Below, piece by piece: positions 11,963 to 23,862 of a DNA stretch of 64,000 nucleotides. Under the pieces are notes generated by a model, which was not told where the DNA came from, searched no databases, and saw only the letters and a list, made by a program, of their open reading frames with translations. This stretch comes from Phanerodontia chrysosporium (Eukaryota > Basidiomycota > Agaricomycetes > Polyporales > Phanerochaetaceae): NCBI GenBank assembly GCA_001910725.1, contig MJGA01000017.1:248001-312000 (forward strand), written 5' to 3'. The translations under genes and the position numbers were made by a program. The stretch's first letter is position 1. Each line of letters starts with the position of its first letter.

Positions 11963-12540
11963 CTAATGAATGCGCACTTCTGCTATCGAGAAGAACGAAT
12001 CATAGATTCATAGAGATTAGCATACCAGGTCATGCAAACCCAAATAAGCTACTCACCAACCAGCGGCCCACTGGGATCGTACGATCCCACAGTGGTATGG
12101 TCTGAAGGGACGGCGGTGACCTGATTGCTCGCGAGCGTAGGGCATTCAAAGGTAATCAGGATCTCTGCACCGTCACCGCCTATCACATAATTCATCCAGC
12201 CTTTGGAGCCCAACGGGCCTGAGAGACATCATAGGCAGTACGAAACGCAGGTCAACGATGGCACCCTCGACTTGGACACGTCAGGACCGCACCTGTCTTG
12301 TCCCTGATTCGCATGGTGGTAGTGCCCCCAGGTTGAATGATCGACGCCGGCGCGTTGAGGACGGTACCTAGCTCAGCAGCATATCCCTTGATTGCGAGGC
12401 TCTCCGTGGGCAAGTCGTTCACTACCGTCACGGTGGACGAGCGGTTGGCAAAGATCCACCCCTGTGCAGTACGCGGATAACGGAGCTCTCTGTCTCCGCC
12501 AACTGCTCTTCCATCACGTTCTGAGCTTAGTTGTTGTCAA
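11963..12540 (-). CDS. Family B small beta-sandwich-like protein, copy B4
   Basis: Minus strand: exon 1 ends at 12293, intron 12292-12219 (GTGCGG...CAG), exon 2 12218-12057 (162 nt, in frame), intron 12056-11983 (GTGAGT, branch GCTAAT, ATAG), exon 3 11982-11963 ending EVRIH-TAG. Exon 1 carries SSTVTVVND and an IIQPGGTTTMRIRD strand; exon 2 carries GSKGWMNYVIGG and LITFECP. The N-terminal start was not resolved; the ATG near 12510 is in a different frame, so either an upstream exon or a frame break exists. The conserved domain itself is intact. Confidence 0.6.
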
Positions 12541-13434
12541 GATGCAGTACGGATTATCCTTGCGCAGATCACATACCTGGAATTATAAGTCCTGAAGACC
12601 AGGGTAATCAAGGCGGGTTCAAGTTCTTGATATTGAGGTAGTAGGGCCTGGAGATATACCCCGCATGTCGCGGATGCGCAGCAGGTAGGTTCTCGATTAC
12701 ACTTTTGATGGATATATCATACGCCTGACGTTGATTCGAGCGAGGAATGGTCTGGTGCAAGTCAGCTGCCACGACCGACAATGACGCCGAAGGCCGTCAA
12801 GGCCATATCGGGATTGCGCAGCGTTGAACTGCGTGCGGTACACTATTGACGACCGCGAGCTAGCATTGTCTGAGTCAATATCAAACTGCGATGCGATTAT
12901 ACCCACAGGACCTCGTACGAAGCTAGTGAGCGCATTCGCGAAGCAGGCGTATGTCCCGTACGAAGCTAGGTAGAGGCAGACTCTGGAGCGCATGTGGTAT
13001 GCATCTTGCGCAAGCATCGCAGCTAGAGCTCGAGTCGCAGCTGAACGATACGCAGAACTCGAGTCGGGAATGGGAATTTCGAGCGTCTTTGGATGACATG
13101 ATCAGCACACCAATCCACAAATGGAAGGTCATGTTGAACGGATGCTCGCGGAGTGATTGCGCCCAGGCAGACGTTCAAGAGCCTCGCTGGACCACCGATC
13201 CTGCATATCATGCCAGAACGCATTAAAGGGACCGCTCAGAGATGCGTCTTACTTCGATTTATTGTTACCTGCCGTGTGCTGATAGTAGCATTCTCCGTTC
13301 CGGCATCTACCCCGACTTCACCAGCAACAGAGATGCCCGACTCAGACATCATGAGGCCGCGTTGGCAGAGTAAACTAGCCTGTATGAGAATCGTGAGCTC
13401 CCAAATGAGACAATTCCAGCAGCATGAATCTCAC
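12541..13434. other. Intergenic, small direct repeat
   Basis: No supported gene. The 13-mer CGTACGAAGCTAG occurs twice about 47 bp apart, near 12913 and 12958. Confidence 0.5.
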
Positions 13435-13921
13435 CTATTGGCTGTCGGGCTTCTCGGTGTCGTTCGGGAGCACGTTGATGCTGGCTGAAGATACGAATTA
13501 GTTATGCAAAATAGTATTGAACAGGCACAATAGGTTGTCGTAAACTCACCAACGAGAGGGTTACCAGATTCATTGTACGTCACGTCGAAATCATCAGCGG
13601 GGGTGACGGTGACGACATTCTTGACGTGGTCGTCTGGACTGCACTTGAAATAGATTTTGAGTGTAACCCCGGGAGTCCTTCTATACGTGACCTCTCCCTC
13701 TGTTCCGCCTAAGAATACAATGTGCGATGAGCTGGAAGATACGGCAGAGATTGGGAGAGCCCACCGTCATCAGCTTGAACGCTGAAGGTGTTGCTTTTGC
13801 CTGGTGCAATCTCAGCGTGAGGCGGTTGGGTCCAGTTTCCGAACTGGACGTCGTAAGCAACCCGCTCCAAGTTCGGAGCGGCGACGTCGTTGGAGACGGT
13901 TATCGTGGTTCCGCAGTCCAT
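13435..13921 (-). CDS. Family A2 small beta-sandwich-like protein, intact (copy A2a)
   Basis: Three exons on the minus strand: 13921-13765, 13708-13550 and 13484-13435, introns GTGGGC...TTAG and GTGAGT...TTCAG. They join in frame to 121 residues. The domain begins TITVSNDVAAPNLERVAY, has a GNW turn, a TEGEVTYRR segment after intron 1, a KIYFKC strand and a TVTPAD strand. The tail after intron 2 is acidic and longer than in family A. Both introns are phase 1, at the same places as in families A and B. No signal peptide. The ATG at 13921 is the first in frame. Function unknown; an aegerolysin-like fold is only a guess. Confidence 0.65.
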
Positions 13922-15077
13922 GAGATCTGTGGTGAATGAGAGGCGGCACTACATACGTCGCTGGAAGGCTCTCACCGCTAAGGTAGGTTTATAACGGCGT
14001 GTAGAACGCTGTAGGCAGGTCATAGTCAGTTTTATACGAACTAACTGCCAAGTAATATCAGGGGTGAGGAGCTGGAACGCACCTGGAGGGCGATTGTCAA
14101 ACGTTTGCAGAAGGATTGGCGGCCCAATCTCACAAGCAACGACGTTTTCTGAGTGGAGCGTTGTTAGTCTGTCCTGTGACCATGTCTCGCCCACGCCTTC
14201 CATTCATGATGGCTCAGTACTATTTCCAATGGCTTCTGCGGAGAGGCTCACCTTACGGCAGCCCGAGAGCGATCTCAGAGATCTCGGGTCTCTGACTGTC
14301 CCAATGTGACTCAGGCGTTCATCTGAGATTTGTCATCCCGGGAGGCCAGGTACTACAGAAAGAGTATCGAGGCGCAGGATGAGCTACGAGACCAAGTTGC
14401 AGGACGCGCACGTACCGATTCACCGCGCTTTGGTGCAGCTTTAAGTTCCCCTGGGCGCAGTCTGCGCACTCGGGGTCATGGCGGTCTCAGGGCATGGATT
14501 CAACTCTAAACAAGGCGTTGCATGCATTGTAAGAATGCTAATTGCCAGCGTTAGAGTGGCGGCATGGGATGGGGGCAAATTTATCGACTTCACCTTCCGA
14601 GATATTCCGCAAGCTGCGCGGTTTGTCACCGCTAACCGCGGAACCCTTCACAGTCGCCCGTGGAGTGAGAGAACTGCAGTCATCTAGAGACGGTCCGATT
14701 AGAGTATTATGAAAGATACGGGAAGGAGGGCAAAATGCAATGAAGTGGACGAAGAAACTCCGACAACTGATGACATTATAACGAGGTCACGTGCACCGAG
14801 ATCATGCTGGTAACGCGTCACAGTCACACGCGATGCGCGTCGCGCTTTCAGTATTGCTCACGCATCCAGAATGGGAACACAACGCATACGACATCGCGGA
14901 GACAAAAAAGATAACTGGTGATTCGAGAGATTCGAGCAGTTAGCTCGAGCAGGACGATGCCGTACAAACTTATACAAGTACAAAATACATTGTGTCACCG
15001 GCAGCCGTACTGCTGAAGTAGTCGCATGTGGTCAGAAGCTTGCTCTGTATCCATGACCACCTAAAGAGAAGCTCATC
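13922..15077. other. Intergenic, no gene seen
   Basis: Upstream region of A2a and downstream region of the dead A copy at 15078-15536. Short ORFs only. Confidence 0.5.
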
Positions 15078-15536
15078 TAGGCTCCAAAATGTGGATGGTC
15101 GCTGTACACGATAAATTCTACTGAGCCGAGTTCTCCAAGTGCGTTCACAGGATGTGCTTACCATTGAGCTGGCCGCCTGAGGGATTGAAGGTGACGCGAG
15201 CCATACTGGCATACGTTACAGTGCAAAGGCAGCGATTTCCGGTGGAGGCACACTTGAACTGAATCTTGAATTGAATACCAGTGTTGGTCCGGATAGGTCA
15301 CATCACCCTCTGAGCCGCCTGCAAGAACGAAGGACGTAAGCCGAGAAAGCGTTACGGTCCAGAGCGCGACGGCTTACTAGCGCTGGGACCAAGGACAAAC
15401 ATGTCGGTCTCGGTGGCGGGATGGTAGAGCGAGGGGGAGTGACCCAGTTGCCCTGAAGCGCATGCTACGACATCCGAGTGAGCTGCGACGACGTGTAACC
15501 GTTGACGACGGAGATGTTGGAAGAGTAGTCGGCCAT
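15078..15536 (-). pseudogene. Family A copy with several lesions
   Basis: Minus strand, ATG at 15536. The first exon (15536-15378) starts like the intact copies but has a tyrosine codon changed to TAG near residue 24, and lacks one base in the CCCC run after the CGCTCT segment. Exon 2 (15318 to about 15162) has length changes that shift frame in the TYRTDTG region, and exon 3 (about 15104-15078) lacks one G before the stop. Splice sites still look normal: GTAAGC after exon 1, TTGCAG before exon 2, GTAAGC after exon 2, TACAG before exon 3. A 5' leader intron ending CAG two bases before the ATG is also present, as in other copies. With a base substitution plus several indels this is a true pseudogene. 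Confidence 0.75.
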
Positions 15537-17366
15537 TGCTGCCACGAACGGTAAGTACAGCCGCTGGAGCTGGAGCAGAGAAGGCTTACTTGTGTATTCA
15601 GTGAAACGAGCTGAAGCGTGTCCGTAAGTGACGCGACTGCTCCTATGATATCTTTACTTATCCTCCAGTTGTGCACGCGTCGATACCGCACCGCTGTGCA
15701 GATCCCAAGAATGCAGACGGAGATGACTTTGTGCCGAGCGCGCAATCTGTCAGGCCAATAGCCCGCGCGCAGCAGGAAACGTTCCTTGGAGCCCACCTGC
15801 ACAGTGCATTCCCAGCCTTTGACAGTCCCCTAAGCGAGGACCCTTCCGTCACAATGCTGCACTCCGGCGTCTGCCCGTATGTTGGGTGTGCTGTTGTGCG
15901 GATGTCAGTAACAGTAGCCGATGGCCAAATCCGGGGGTTGTTGGCGGGACGTCACCTAACACATGACGATGGGCGCTTTCGGCACGTCCAATTGGACCCT
16001 GCTGGCCATTTGCTGTTGGCTAGTACGTGGAGCAGGATGCTCTGCACGGTTTTGATGTGATGCACTTGCGGAGCACCAGACCCCCTTCCAGCCTGGAAGC
16101 CTTGTCCGGCAGTGAGCGCTGCGCTGACTCCTCTCCGTGTCTCTCGTGCTTGAATGGAAGGACTCCTAAGGCTATGCAACTCGTAAGGCGGAAGGCAAAG
16201 AAGTCGCGAAGACGAGCTGGCTGCATGTTTTCCAACGCCCTACGCCTGCCTTCCCAGTCCGATTCGGCTAGGCGCGATTACTTGAGGCAGGTATACTGAG
16301 CCTCGCGCTTCTGTTGTGCCCTTTACATGTTACCGTACCATCGATAGAAAAAAAGCACAGACTCACATGGCATTGAACGCGTCAAATCTTCCTACTCGTG
16401 AATAAGTCGCATGTTGTCGAAGAGTGACGGGCACGTTGTCCTGCCGCGCTCCGCGCCAAGCGACATCTCTGCGTGGGCAACGGCGACCGGCCTGAGAGCC
16501 TAGTCGCTCTAGGCACATCTGCCGTGTTGTCTTATGCGGGATCTTCGGCGCGAGGCCCTTGTGTATGCGATGCGAACAGTTCCTGTTCCAGTGAAAATTC
16601 TGAAGAACTGGGGTGCTCTGAGCCTCTGACTCCGACGTGACCAGCTATTTGATTAGACTAACTAGCTGCCCCTGCCAAACTGCGAGTTTAAGCGCATGAT
16701 ACTTGCCTGCTTTAAAAGTTGTTGAGATATAGTCCAGGCTTATGAGGTGTGAGCGCTGTGAGCCGCTTGAGGTCGAAGTGCTCGCTGGGAGAGCGCGTTA
16801 TGTCACGTCACGTCACACAGCAACCCTTCCGCGACTGGCCGCTCGACTTTCCCGCGTCGCCCGCGACCACCATCGCGCAAGACGGCCAGCCAGGGATTCC
16901 GGAACAGATATTACGTCTACGCATACGAGGTACGTAGCTCGCATGGGAAGCAGGCCGTGGTAGCGATCACAGGCATCCTCTGACCTCTGGTTCTCTGCAC
17001 AGTTTTTTTCTAGTACCTTGTCTCAACTCGCTCCAGAACCAGAGACAGACCGCACGGGCTTTATTTGCGAACCCTAGAGACAGGCATGGATAGTGTATTG
17101 GATTTGAGCTCGCACCTCGGACCGAACTAAACCGCTGTGACCCCAGTAGGCGTGAATCCTGGGAAGACATGTTCTCTATATGGCCGACTCTCGAAGGCCG
17201 TGCCTCTTATTCTGGACTAGCCCGACTTGGCTTCTACTCGACCATAGCGATTATCCTTGTCTGTCGCCTTTGGCTATTTGGCCTGGTCATTCGCGGGCTA
17301 CGCACAATGTACGTTGTTCCCAGCCGACTGGTCCTGGCAGGCTGACAAGACGTTTCCAGAGCAATC
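15537..17366. other. Intergenic between divergent A copies
   Basis: Holds the upstream regions of the A pseudogene (minus) and of the A copy at 17367 (plus). A putative 5' leader intron for the latter starts near GTACGT at about 17309 and ends in CCAG near 17360. No other gene supported. Confidence 0.5.
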
Positions 17367-17829
17367 ATGGCAGACTACTCATCTCACATCACCATCGTCA
17401 ACGGCTACAACTCACCCACCCTGAATCGTATCTCTTACAAGCAGGTACAGGGTAACTGGGTGACGCCGCCTCGCTCGCAGATCAATGCGACGGAGTCGGA
17501 TACTTTCGTCTTAGGCCCTGGCGCCAGTACGTCTATGCTTTCATGCCTCTCGTAGTGCAGGGATGGCTCACCCTTGTGCTCTTCTCCAGGTGGGTCGGAG
17601 GGCGAAGTAACGTATAGGCTTCCCACCGGCACCCAGTTCAAGATTTACTTCTGGTGCGGCCCCGTGGGCAACTCGTGCAAGGCTACACCTGCCCATCTGA
17701 CCAGCATCACGTACAATGCTTCGGGGACTCCTCTCAACGGTGCGTAACTGGCCATTATCCATAGCTTCCGCACGCTTCTCATTGCCTGCTTTTCCCGAAC
17801 TAGCCAAGGTCCAGATGCTCGAGGCCTAA
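17367..17829 (+). CDS. Family A small beta-sandwich-like protein, intact (copy A-17)
   Basis: Exons 17367-17526, 17590-17739 and 17804-17829 join to 111 residues ending in QMLEA and TAA. Visible segments: NGYNSPTLNRISY strand, GNWVTPPRSQI, a GSEGEVTYR turn after intron 1, a KIYFWC strand, then YNASGTPLN before intron 2. Both introns are phase 1. Unlike copies A-21, A-24, A-53 and A-55 the stop is not followed directly by GTGAGC, so it lacks the stop-adjacent 3' intron. It is the most diverged of the intact A copies. No secretion signal is present, so the product is probably cytosolic or released without a classical signal. Function unknown. Confidence 0.7.
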
Positions 17830-18052
17830 CTTCGCGCAAGCTCGATCCACTTCCGTACCGTCTCGCGGAATACCTCCGTGGCAGGGATGTAAACCAGAGC
17901 AGTCTGAGCGCGACGCATTTCTCACGCATGTACTGGACGGGTCTCATGCAATATAGGTCCGACTTTTATTCGACAAGAGTCCAAACGTATTGCGCAGCGC
18001 CAGAGCATGATCATGAGAAAACGCCCTAACAGATACGCGATGAAAGGCTAGT

Positions 18053-18557
18053 CTATTGCGGGGCGGAGTCGAAGTTCGCGTGATCGTCGTCAGGCTTCTC
18101 GTTCTCGTTCGCGAGGACGTTGACAACAGCTGGAGAATGTTCATCAAATGTTAGCGGAGGACATGGCGCAGTACGCACCAACGAGGGGAGTCCCCGTCTT
18201 GTTGTACGTCACGGTGAAGTCTTCGGTGGGAATCACGCTGACGACGTTCGCGGATTCCGTGCACTGGAAGAAAATCTTGAGGGTCACTCCGGGGGCCCGT
18301 CTGTAGCTCACCAGCCCCTGCGAGCCCTGATTCTTGGCTACGACGGTGCGTTACCGAGTGAAAATATCGCATGAGCCTGACGACCTACTTGGATCGGAGT
18401 CAATCACCAAAGTGTTGCTTGCGCCTGGCGGAAGCGATCCTCGAGGTGGCGTGTGCCATTGCCCGAAGGCGGCATGGTATGCGACCCGATTGAGAGTGGG
18501 AGCGGCCACATCGTTATTGACGGTGATAGTTGAAGAGAGATTTGGACACGCGTTCAT
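18053..18557 (-). CDS. Family A2 small beta-sandwich-like protein, intact (copy A2b)
   Basis: Minus strand exons 18557-18389, 18337-18179 and 18129-18053 join to 134 residues. Introns are GTAGGT...GTAG and GTGCGT...CCAG, both phase 1. The domain carries STITVNNDVAAPTLNRVAY, GQWHTPP and a LVSYRR turn after intron 1; exon 3 codes an acidic tail rich in Asp, Glu and Asn, longer than in A2a. Exon 2 is 159 nt in both A2 copies against 150 nt in family A. An alternative upstream start exists at 18599, but the ATG at 18557 lines up best with the domain. Confidence 0.65.
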
Positions 18558-20783
18558 GGCTCTGTGCCCTGTGAGTGAGCGAGTCGTACACACTGTCAAG
18601 TTTGCTCACTACTTTGCGGTCGACTCTGAAGACGGCAGAGAGTATAGTTTCAATGACATATATACGACGGTGAGGTAGGGCGGCTGCAAAGTTATCTTAG
18701 ACGCAGCAGCTGAGCACTCCGCCGTCCAAGCTTTGCGACAATAGGGGCTGAGGAGATGGCGCTGGGTGTACTGCTTGCGCTTACAAGACACGTGCTGTCG
18801 AGTTGGGCATCCCGCTGACTCCGCATGTAAGCCTGAATGAACCCTTCCACGTCTTCCATTCATGCAGGGTGCTTACGAGAATCGCTGGCGCGTTGCTTTT
18901 GGGTTTGTCCGGAATCGAAAGTCACTGGTACCGTCCTCATAGCGGGACCGTGACGGTGCGCAGTGAGGACTGTACCTCGGCAGGAAATGCGAGTGCGCCC
19001 TGGAAATGTTCAATAATTCTGACTACAAGCACATAGCCAGGCTGATGAATGAGATTGAACGCCCGGCAAATGCAGCGTGCTCACTGCGTGTCCCAACGGT
19101 AGGGCTCGCCTGCGTCGCTTAGGAGCTGCTCGGCGACTTCTTGGGGGTCTTATTTCGCATGTGACTGTCGGAAGAGATGAAATCATTAGATGCCAACTTC
19201 CAGAGAGGGTCCACAGGCCATACCAGGAAATACACGACGGGATCTTGCTCCTGAGCGATGTTGGCGAGGATTCCAAGGCACACGGCGTGACGTGACACGG
19301 GCCCGGGTGACGTCGAGCTAGCCGATCCCTTAAGCGCTTTAGGTTGGATGCGAACGTTCAAACATTCAAACGTTCACCACTTGGCGACATGGATCCAGGG
19401 CGCACTGCACACCCAAGCCCACTGTGCTGTGCAACGGCATACATCTCGTGAGCACGCTTCCATAATATATTCGATGATGTGCTGATCTCAACGCCGGTCT
19501 TCGCTAACGCTCCAGCCCATTCTTGTTGAAGGCGCGTAACTTGAGTATTATGGGCGGAATGCGAGATGGCATGACCGCGTGCACGCAGACCACGTTTTGC
19601 AAACCGGAGTGAGTTCAATAATGGCATGAGTCGGCCGTCGTCACGGTATGTACGGTCCTCTACTACTATGTCGATGCTCAGTCTGAGTAGCTGAAACGCG
19701 CACGTCTGCTGCAGTGATCCTCATCACCAACTCATGAAGCAGGACCTCTGACGCTCCGCGACCGTGACAGATCTCACGGTCAGCCTGGAGCGGAGCCCGC
19801 ATTCGTGAGGTGCGCTCCTGTCGCACTTCACGCTAAACATGATGAAGAACCGTGAAGATCCATCGATCATCACACAAATGCAAGCGCATGTTCCTGGACG
19901 TGCCGCCGGAGTTAGGGTGCACGCCTAAAGCTGTGCAGAACTCAAAGTCAGTGAGTCGCTCAGGCTGGCGAGAAAACCGAAGCCGAAGCTCACACGGGTG
20001 CTCAGTTCCTCAGGCCTCGACTTGCCGTACACCCGCTGTGCATCATTGCAGTCGCGCCGCAGCTGATAATTTCGGATCGTACATGTGAGGGTGGCATCTT
20101 TGGAGCATGCACCTAACAAACAGCTGAAATAATCCACGCGAAGAAAGTTCAGGGGTGCTTCTCTCCAGGGCGTAGGTCTCGGCTACGAGTGGAGACCCTG
20201 TAGCAGACGTCTTGCAAGGAAAACGTCGACCAAGGTTTATTACAGGCTACGCTTGGAGCTATTTGCTCCATCAATATGCGTATGAACGGACGAGGCGGCG
20301 TTCAGCACTCAACATCGCACCGCGCAGTCCTCACCGCTCGGCAGGACTTCCCAGCTAGTGTGGGTCTACTGCTCCGCAGATACCTCAATTACGCTTGTTT
20401 TCTGATACTTCCCTTATTTTGTAGTGAAATACGTGGCGAAAGCGTGCATCGTCATGTGTTAGGGTGGCGTCCCGCGAGCGTGATTCGGCGAAGGCCCTAG
20501 CCCCTGACATTGACTGCAAATACTGACAAGTGTGCAATGCAATATCTATACAGAGGCCAGATCGCGACAGCAGGACAAAACGGTCCTCGCTTAGGTGGCT
20601 ACCACCGCCTGCCGTGGAATTGTGCAGGTAGGTCTCGCAGAATGTTCCATGCCACCGTAAGCACTAATGACTCCACCTGCAGACGATTTGCGCACTCGGC
20701 ACCAATTCAACTCCTTTGTTGGCCTCGGTGCTGTCGGCGCCTTTGCATACGGGTCCTAGGCGGTTACTGCTCAGCGAAATAAG
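18558..20783. other. Upstream region of copy A-21, with a diverged duplicate module
   Basis: No supported gene. The part 19850-20240 is clearly similar, at perhaps 70 percent by eye, to 52145-52530 upstream of copy A-53. Shared blocks include GATCCATCGATC, TTCCTCAGGCC and GACTTGCCG. The part 19150-19265 resembles 43671-43765. Confidence 0.6.
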
Positions 20784-20792
20784 TATATATAC
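20784..20792 (+). promoter_or_regulatory. TATA box of copy A-21
   Basis: TATATATA lies about 60 bp upstream of the 5' leader intron and 120 bp before the ATG at 20905. Equivalent elements occur before the other A copies. Confidence 0.6.
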
Positions 20793-20904
20793 CGTGCACA
20801 CGGCTTGACCATCCTCAGACCGCTCCAGCTCGATTCACCGAACACACAAGTAAGCTCTCTCTCTGACTTGAGTTCAGCAACCGTCCTCAACGTTCGTCAC
20901 AGCA

Positions 20905-21360
20905 ATGGCCGACTACTCTTCCAACATCTCCGTCATCAACGGCTACACGTCGTCCAAGCTCACCCGCATGTCGTACCATGCGCTCCAGGGCAACTGGGTC
21001 ACTCCCCCGCGCTCTGAGATCCCCGCCACCGAGAGCGACGCTTTCGTTCTCGGCCCCGCCAACAGTGAGCCGTGAAGTCCCAGAAGGCACTGCCCTCTTG
21101 ATTGACATTCCTCATTCCCGCAGACGTCTCGGAGGGCGATGTGACCTACAGGACCGACACTGGCACCCAGTTCAAGGTCTACTTCAAGTGCTCCTCTAGC
21201 GGCAACACCTGCACCGTCACGCCCCCCAACATGGCACGCGTCAAGTTCAACGCCTCGGGCAGCCCGCTCAACGGTAAGCACATTCTCCAGAACGCGCTTG
21301 CGGACGTCTCTCATCGATCCATTCATCCGTATAGCTACTGTCAACATCCTTGAGGCCTAG
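20905..21360 (+). CDS. Family A small beta-sandwich-like protein, intact (copy A-21)
   Basis: Coding exons 20905-21064, 21124-21273 and 21335-21360 give 111 residues. A 5' leader intron 20850-20902 (GTAAGC...CACAG) ends two bases before the ATG, and a further intron 21361-21410 (GTGAGC, branch CTGAC, CCAG) starts at the base after the TAG stop. The protein runs NISVINGYTSSKLTRMSY, GNWVTPPRSEI, EGDVTYRTDTGTQFKVYFKC, CTVTPPNMARVKF and ends VNILEA. The TATA box is at 20784. Duplicated flanks tie it to copy A-53. There is no signal peptide, no Cys pair conserved as a disulphide and no recognised catalytic motif. Fold call (beta-sandwich) is inference from alternating hydrophobic strands and turns. 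Confidence 0.75.
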
Positions 21361-21410
21361 GTGAGCTTTTTAAGCAGCGAACGCAGGCGGCGGGAGCTGA
21401 CTTCGTCCAG

Positions 21411-23741
21411 ATGCCCCGAGGGCGAACAGAATGTGCTTGTACGGGTTATGTCGTCTCTGCGATACCGTCCACGACGTGACACAGCCGAGTTGCTCCTCTC
21501 GCTGATGCTTGTGGTACGCGCCATGAGTCTCACGTCGCATGTCATGTACGGTCCGCTTGTATACAATGAAATATCAATGGCTGCATCTATAGTCCCCCAC
21601 ATATCTCCACAAGTCAAGAACAGTAGTGACAGCTGTCTGCTATATATTCAATGTGAGGATTGTGTCGCGGTCTGCCATTGCCGCGACACGACTCGACGCG
21701 TACGTCACTGTTGCATTTCACGTGATCGTGCTTCATGATTATGTAAACGTTGCCGACAGGACATTTCTCTGATCTTGCGGTCGTCTTCACTCACGACTAC
21801 AACGTTCCACCTTCCAGCTCCCAAACGCAGCATGTCTCTCGCGAATGCGATCCCAAGGTTGCGCAATCGAGCGCACGGACACGCGTCATTGGTTGCGCAA
21901 CGAAACGTATTGTTGCAGCGAAAACGGTGCTTGTATTGGCTTCATTGACAGAATATCATCTTTATATGAATCCAACCGTGTTCGCGGTGCTGCTGCATGA
22001 CGCCAGGTCTAGAGACGACGTCGACATACCAGAACATTTTTGCGATGAGAACTGCAGGGACTTGTGTCTGTGACGCGACATTACTTGCTGGATGATCTGT
22101 CTGGCGTTCTGTGCAATGGTTGCAGGAGGTGAGTACGTGCGTTTTTCATGTCTCTTGCAGGATATTGACATGGGCAGGTAGTCCTTCGTAGGCCGAAGGC
22201 AGCACGCCGAGGTTACGAAACTGCGCAGGTTTACACTCCTCGCCTCTCAGATACAAGATCCAGTTCATTATGACGAGCTGTGTTGCGTCTCACCTATGCC
22301 TTCCCCACGTCATTCGAGACCGTCCGGCTCGACTTTGAATACTTCGTTGGTACCCTCGAAGGCAATTTGGTGCGCTTCGTCACTGTGATATATGCTGTTC
22401 TTGTCGTCGTGCGTACAAGAGCTATCAAATCCGCCAACCGTCCTCCATTCCTCGCTATGGCGCTCTACCCTTGCCTTTCCCTCAGTGCGGACAGCTGCTC
22501 GACCGCGATCCTCGTAACCATTGTCTCGCATGCGATATACCTGTGGGCATCGAGGCATGATTGTTTCGACTGCGGTGAGCAGACGGGCACTCTGATTTGG
22601 GTTCATCAAGAAGTTCTCGTTGTGACCGTTCGTCAAACCATACCATCTCCGTCGATCAGAGAGAGCGGCCGGCTTGACTGTTCGCCACCGTTACATCTCT
22701 ACAATCTGCCGTGACAGAAGCAACTGACCGCATGATACACGCTAGCGTGGCGAATACCGCTCATTGTCTGGTCTCGAATCCGCGCTTGTCGGCGGTACTC
22801 CACTCGCACGGAAACGCTTAGCGTGACATAGAACGACGGAAAGGCCATCGATAGTCCCACGGCTGTGTGCGCATGATTCCATGCATGCTGCCGGCGGAAG
22901 GGTCTGCACCTAAAGCTGTGCTACACGCGAAGGTGGTGGGCCCCCTTGGCTCTCAACCATGCTTAGGTCCAGGCTGACGCGGGTGCCTTTTCTCCCCAGG
23001 TGGAACTTGCCGTGCAATGTTACGCAAGGAGAAGGATCGGCACGATAGAAATGTACGTTCGCGGCAATTCTTCGAACGCCCATGGCACGACAGACAGCTA
23101 GATGGATTTACAGCAGACGACGAGACTTTGAGATGTCTGTCTCCCAGTGGTACGCGTGACCCCTTGGTACGCAGGCGACTGCTATAGACGCACACAGCCA
23201 GTGTGCAAGAACCCCAATCGTGGAGCTATTTGCTCCAGCTATATTCTCATGAATGGAGGAGTCGGGACATTGCCGCCACCATTGATACCGCCGAGCAGCC
23301 AAATTCCAGTGTACGGGGACTTCTAGATTGCTATTCGGCTGACGCATATTTCTCATGGTCATCGCTGACAAGTGCTTCTCAAGAGCGCAGGATGTCATGT
23401 GCTGGAGCGGCATCCCTCGAGCGACATTAGCGAGACACGAGGCTTTCGCTGTCATGTTTTGGGGTTTGAGATCGATGCAAAGCGTGCACGGTACGTGGAC
23501 GAGACCCGCGTGCCGCACCCTGATAGCACGGTTCTCGCTTAGGGCTCGTAGGGTCTTGAGGCCCTCAAGAGAGGGGAAGCCTGCACCGAGGAATGTTCCA
23601 TCCTACGTGTGGCGCTGACTCCCTGGAGTAGACCGCTTGACCACTCGGCTTGAGCACATCCCCGTCTCAGGACTTACAGGTCCTGGACTCGGCGACTCGT
23701 CTTTCGGAGACGTTGAGCGCCTGGTAGAACGCGAGTAAGGG
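21411..23741. other. Intergenic between A-21 and A-24
   Basis: 21431-21560 is the A-21 3' flank and matches the 3' flanks of A-24, A-53 and A-55. 22865-22930 resembles part of the duplicated upstream module (CTAAAGCTGTG with flanking CCGGCG). A 144-codon ORF at 22280-22714 has no recognisable feature and is not called. Confidence 0.5.
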
Positions 23742-23749
23742 TATATATA
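23742..23749 (+). promoter_or_regulatory. TATA box of copy A-24
   Basis: TATATATA 69 bp upstream of the 5' leader intron (23811-23860) and 121 bp before the ATG. Confidence 0.6.
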
Positions 23750-23862
23750 CCATGCAACAGGTCAGTCCCTCCTCAGACTCGCTCAAGCTCATTCTACTCA
23801 ACTACTACTAGTATGCATTTCTCTGAGCATAAGCAGTAGCCCTGCTCACCGCATGTACAGCC

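Noticed and set aside
12900..12975. CGTACGAAGCTAG direct repeat as a mobile-element footprint
   Set aside because: Only 13 bp, with no inverted ends or coding sequence nearby.
22280..22714. 144-codon ORF with two hydrophobic stretches, a possible membrane protein
   Set aside because: No recognisable family, no intron pattern and no conserved neighbour; a minus-strand ORF covers the same place, so coding is unsupported.
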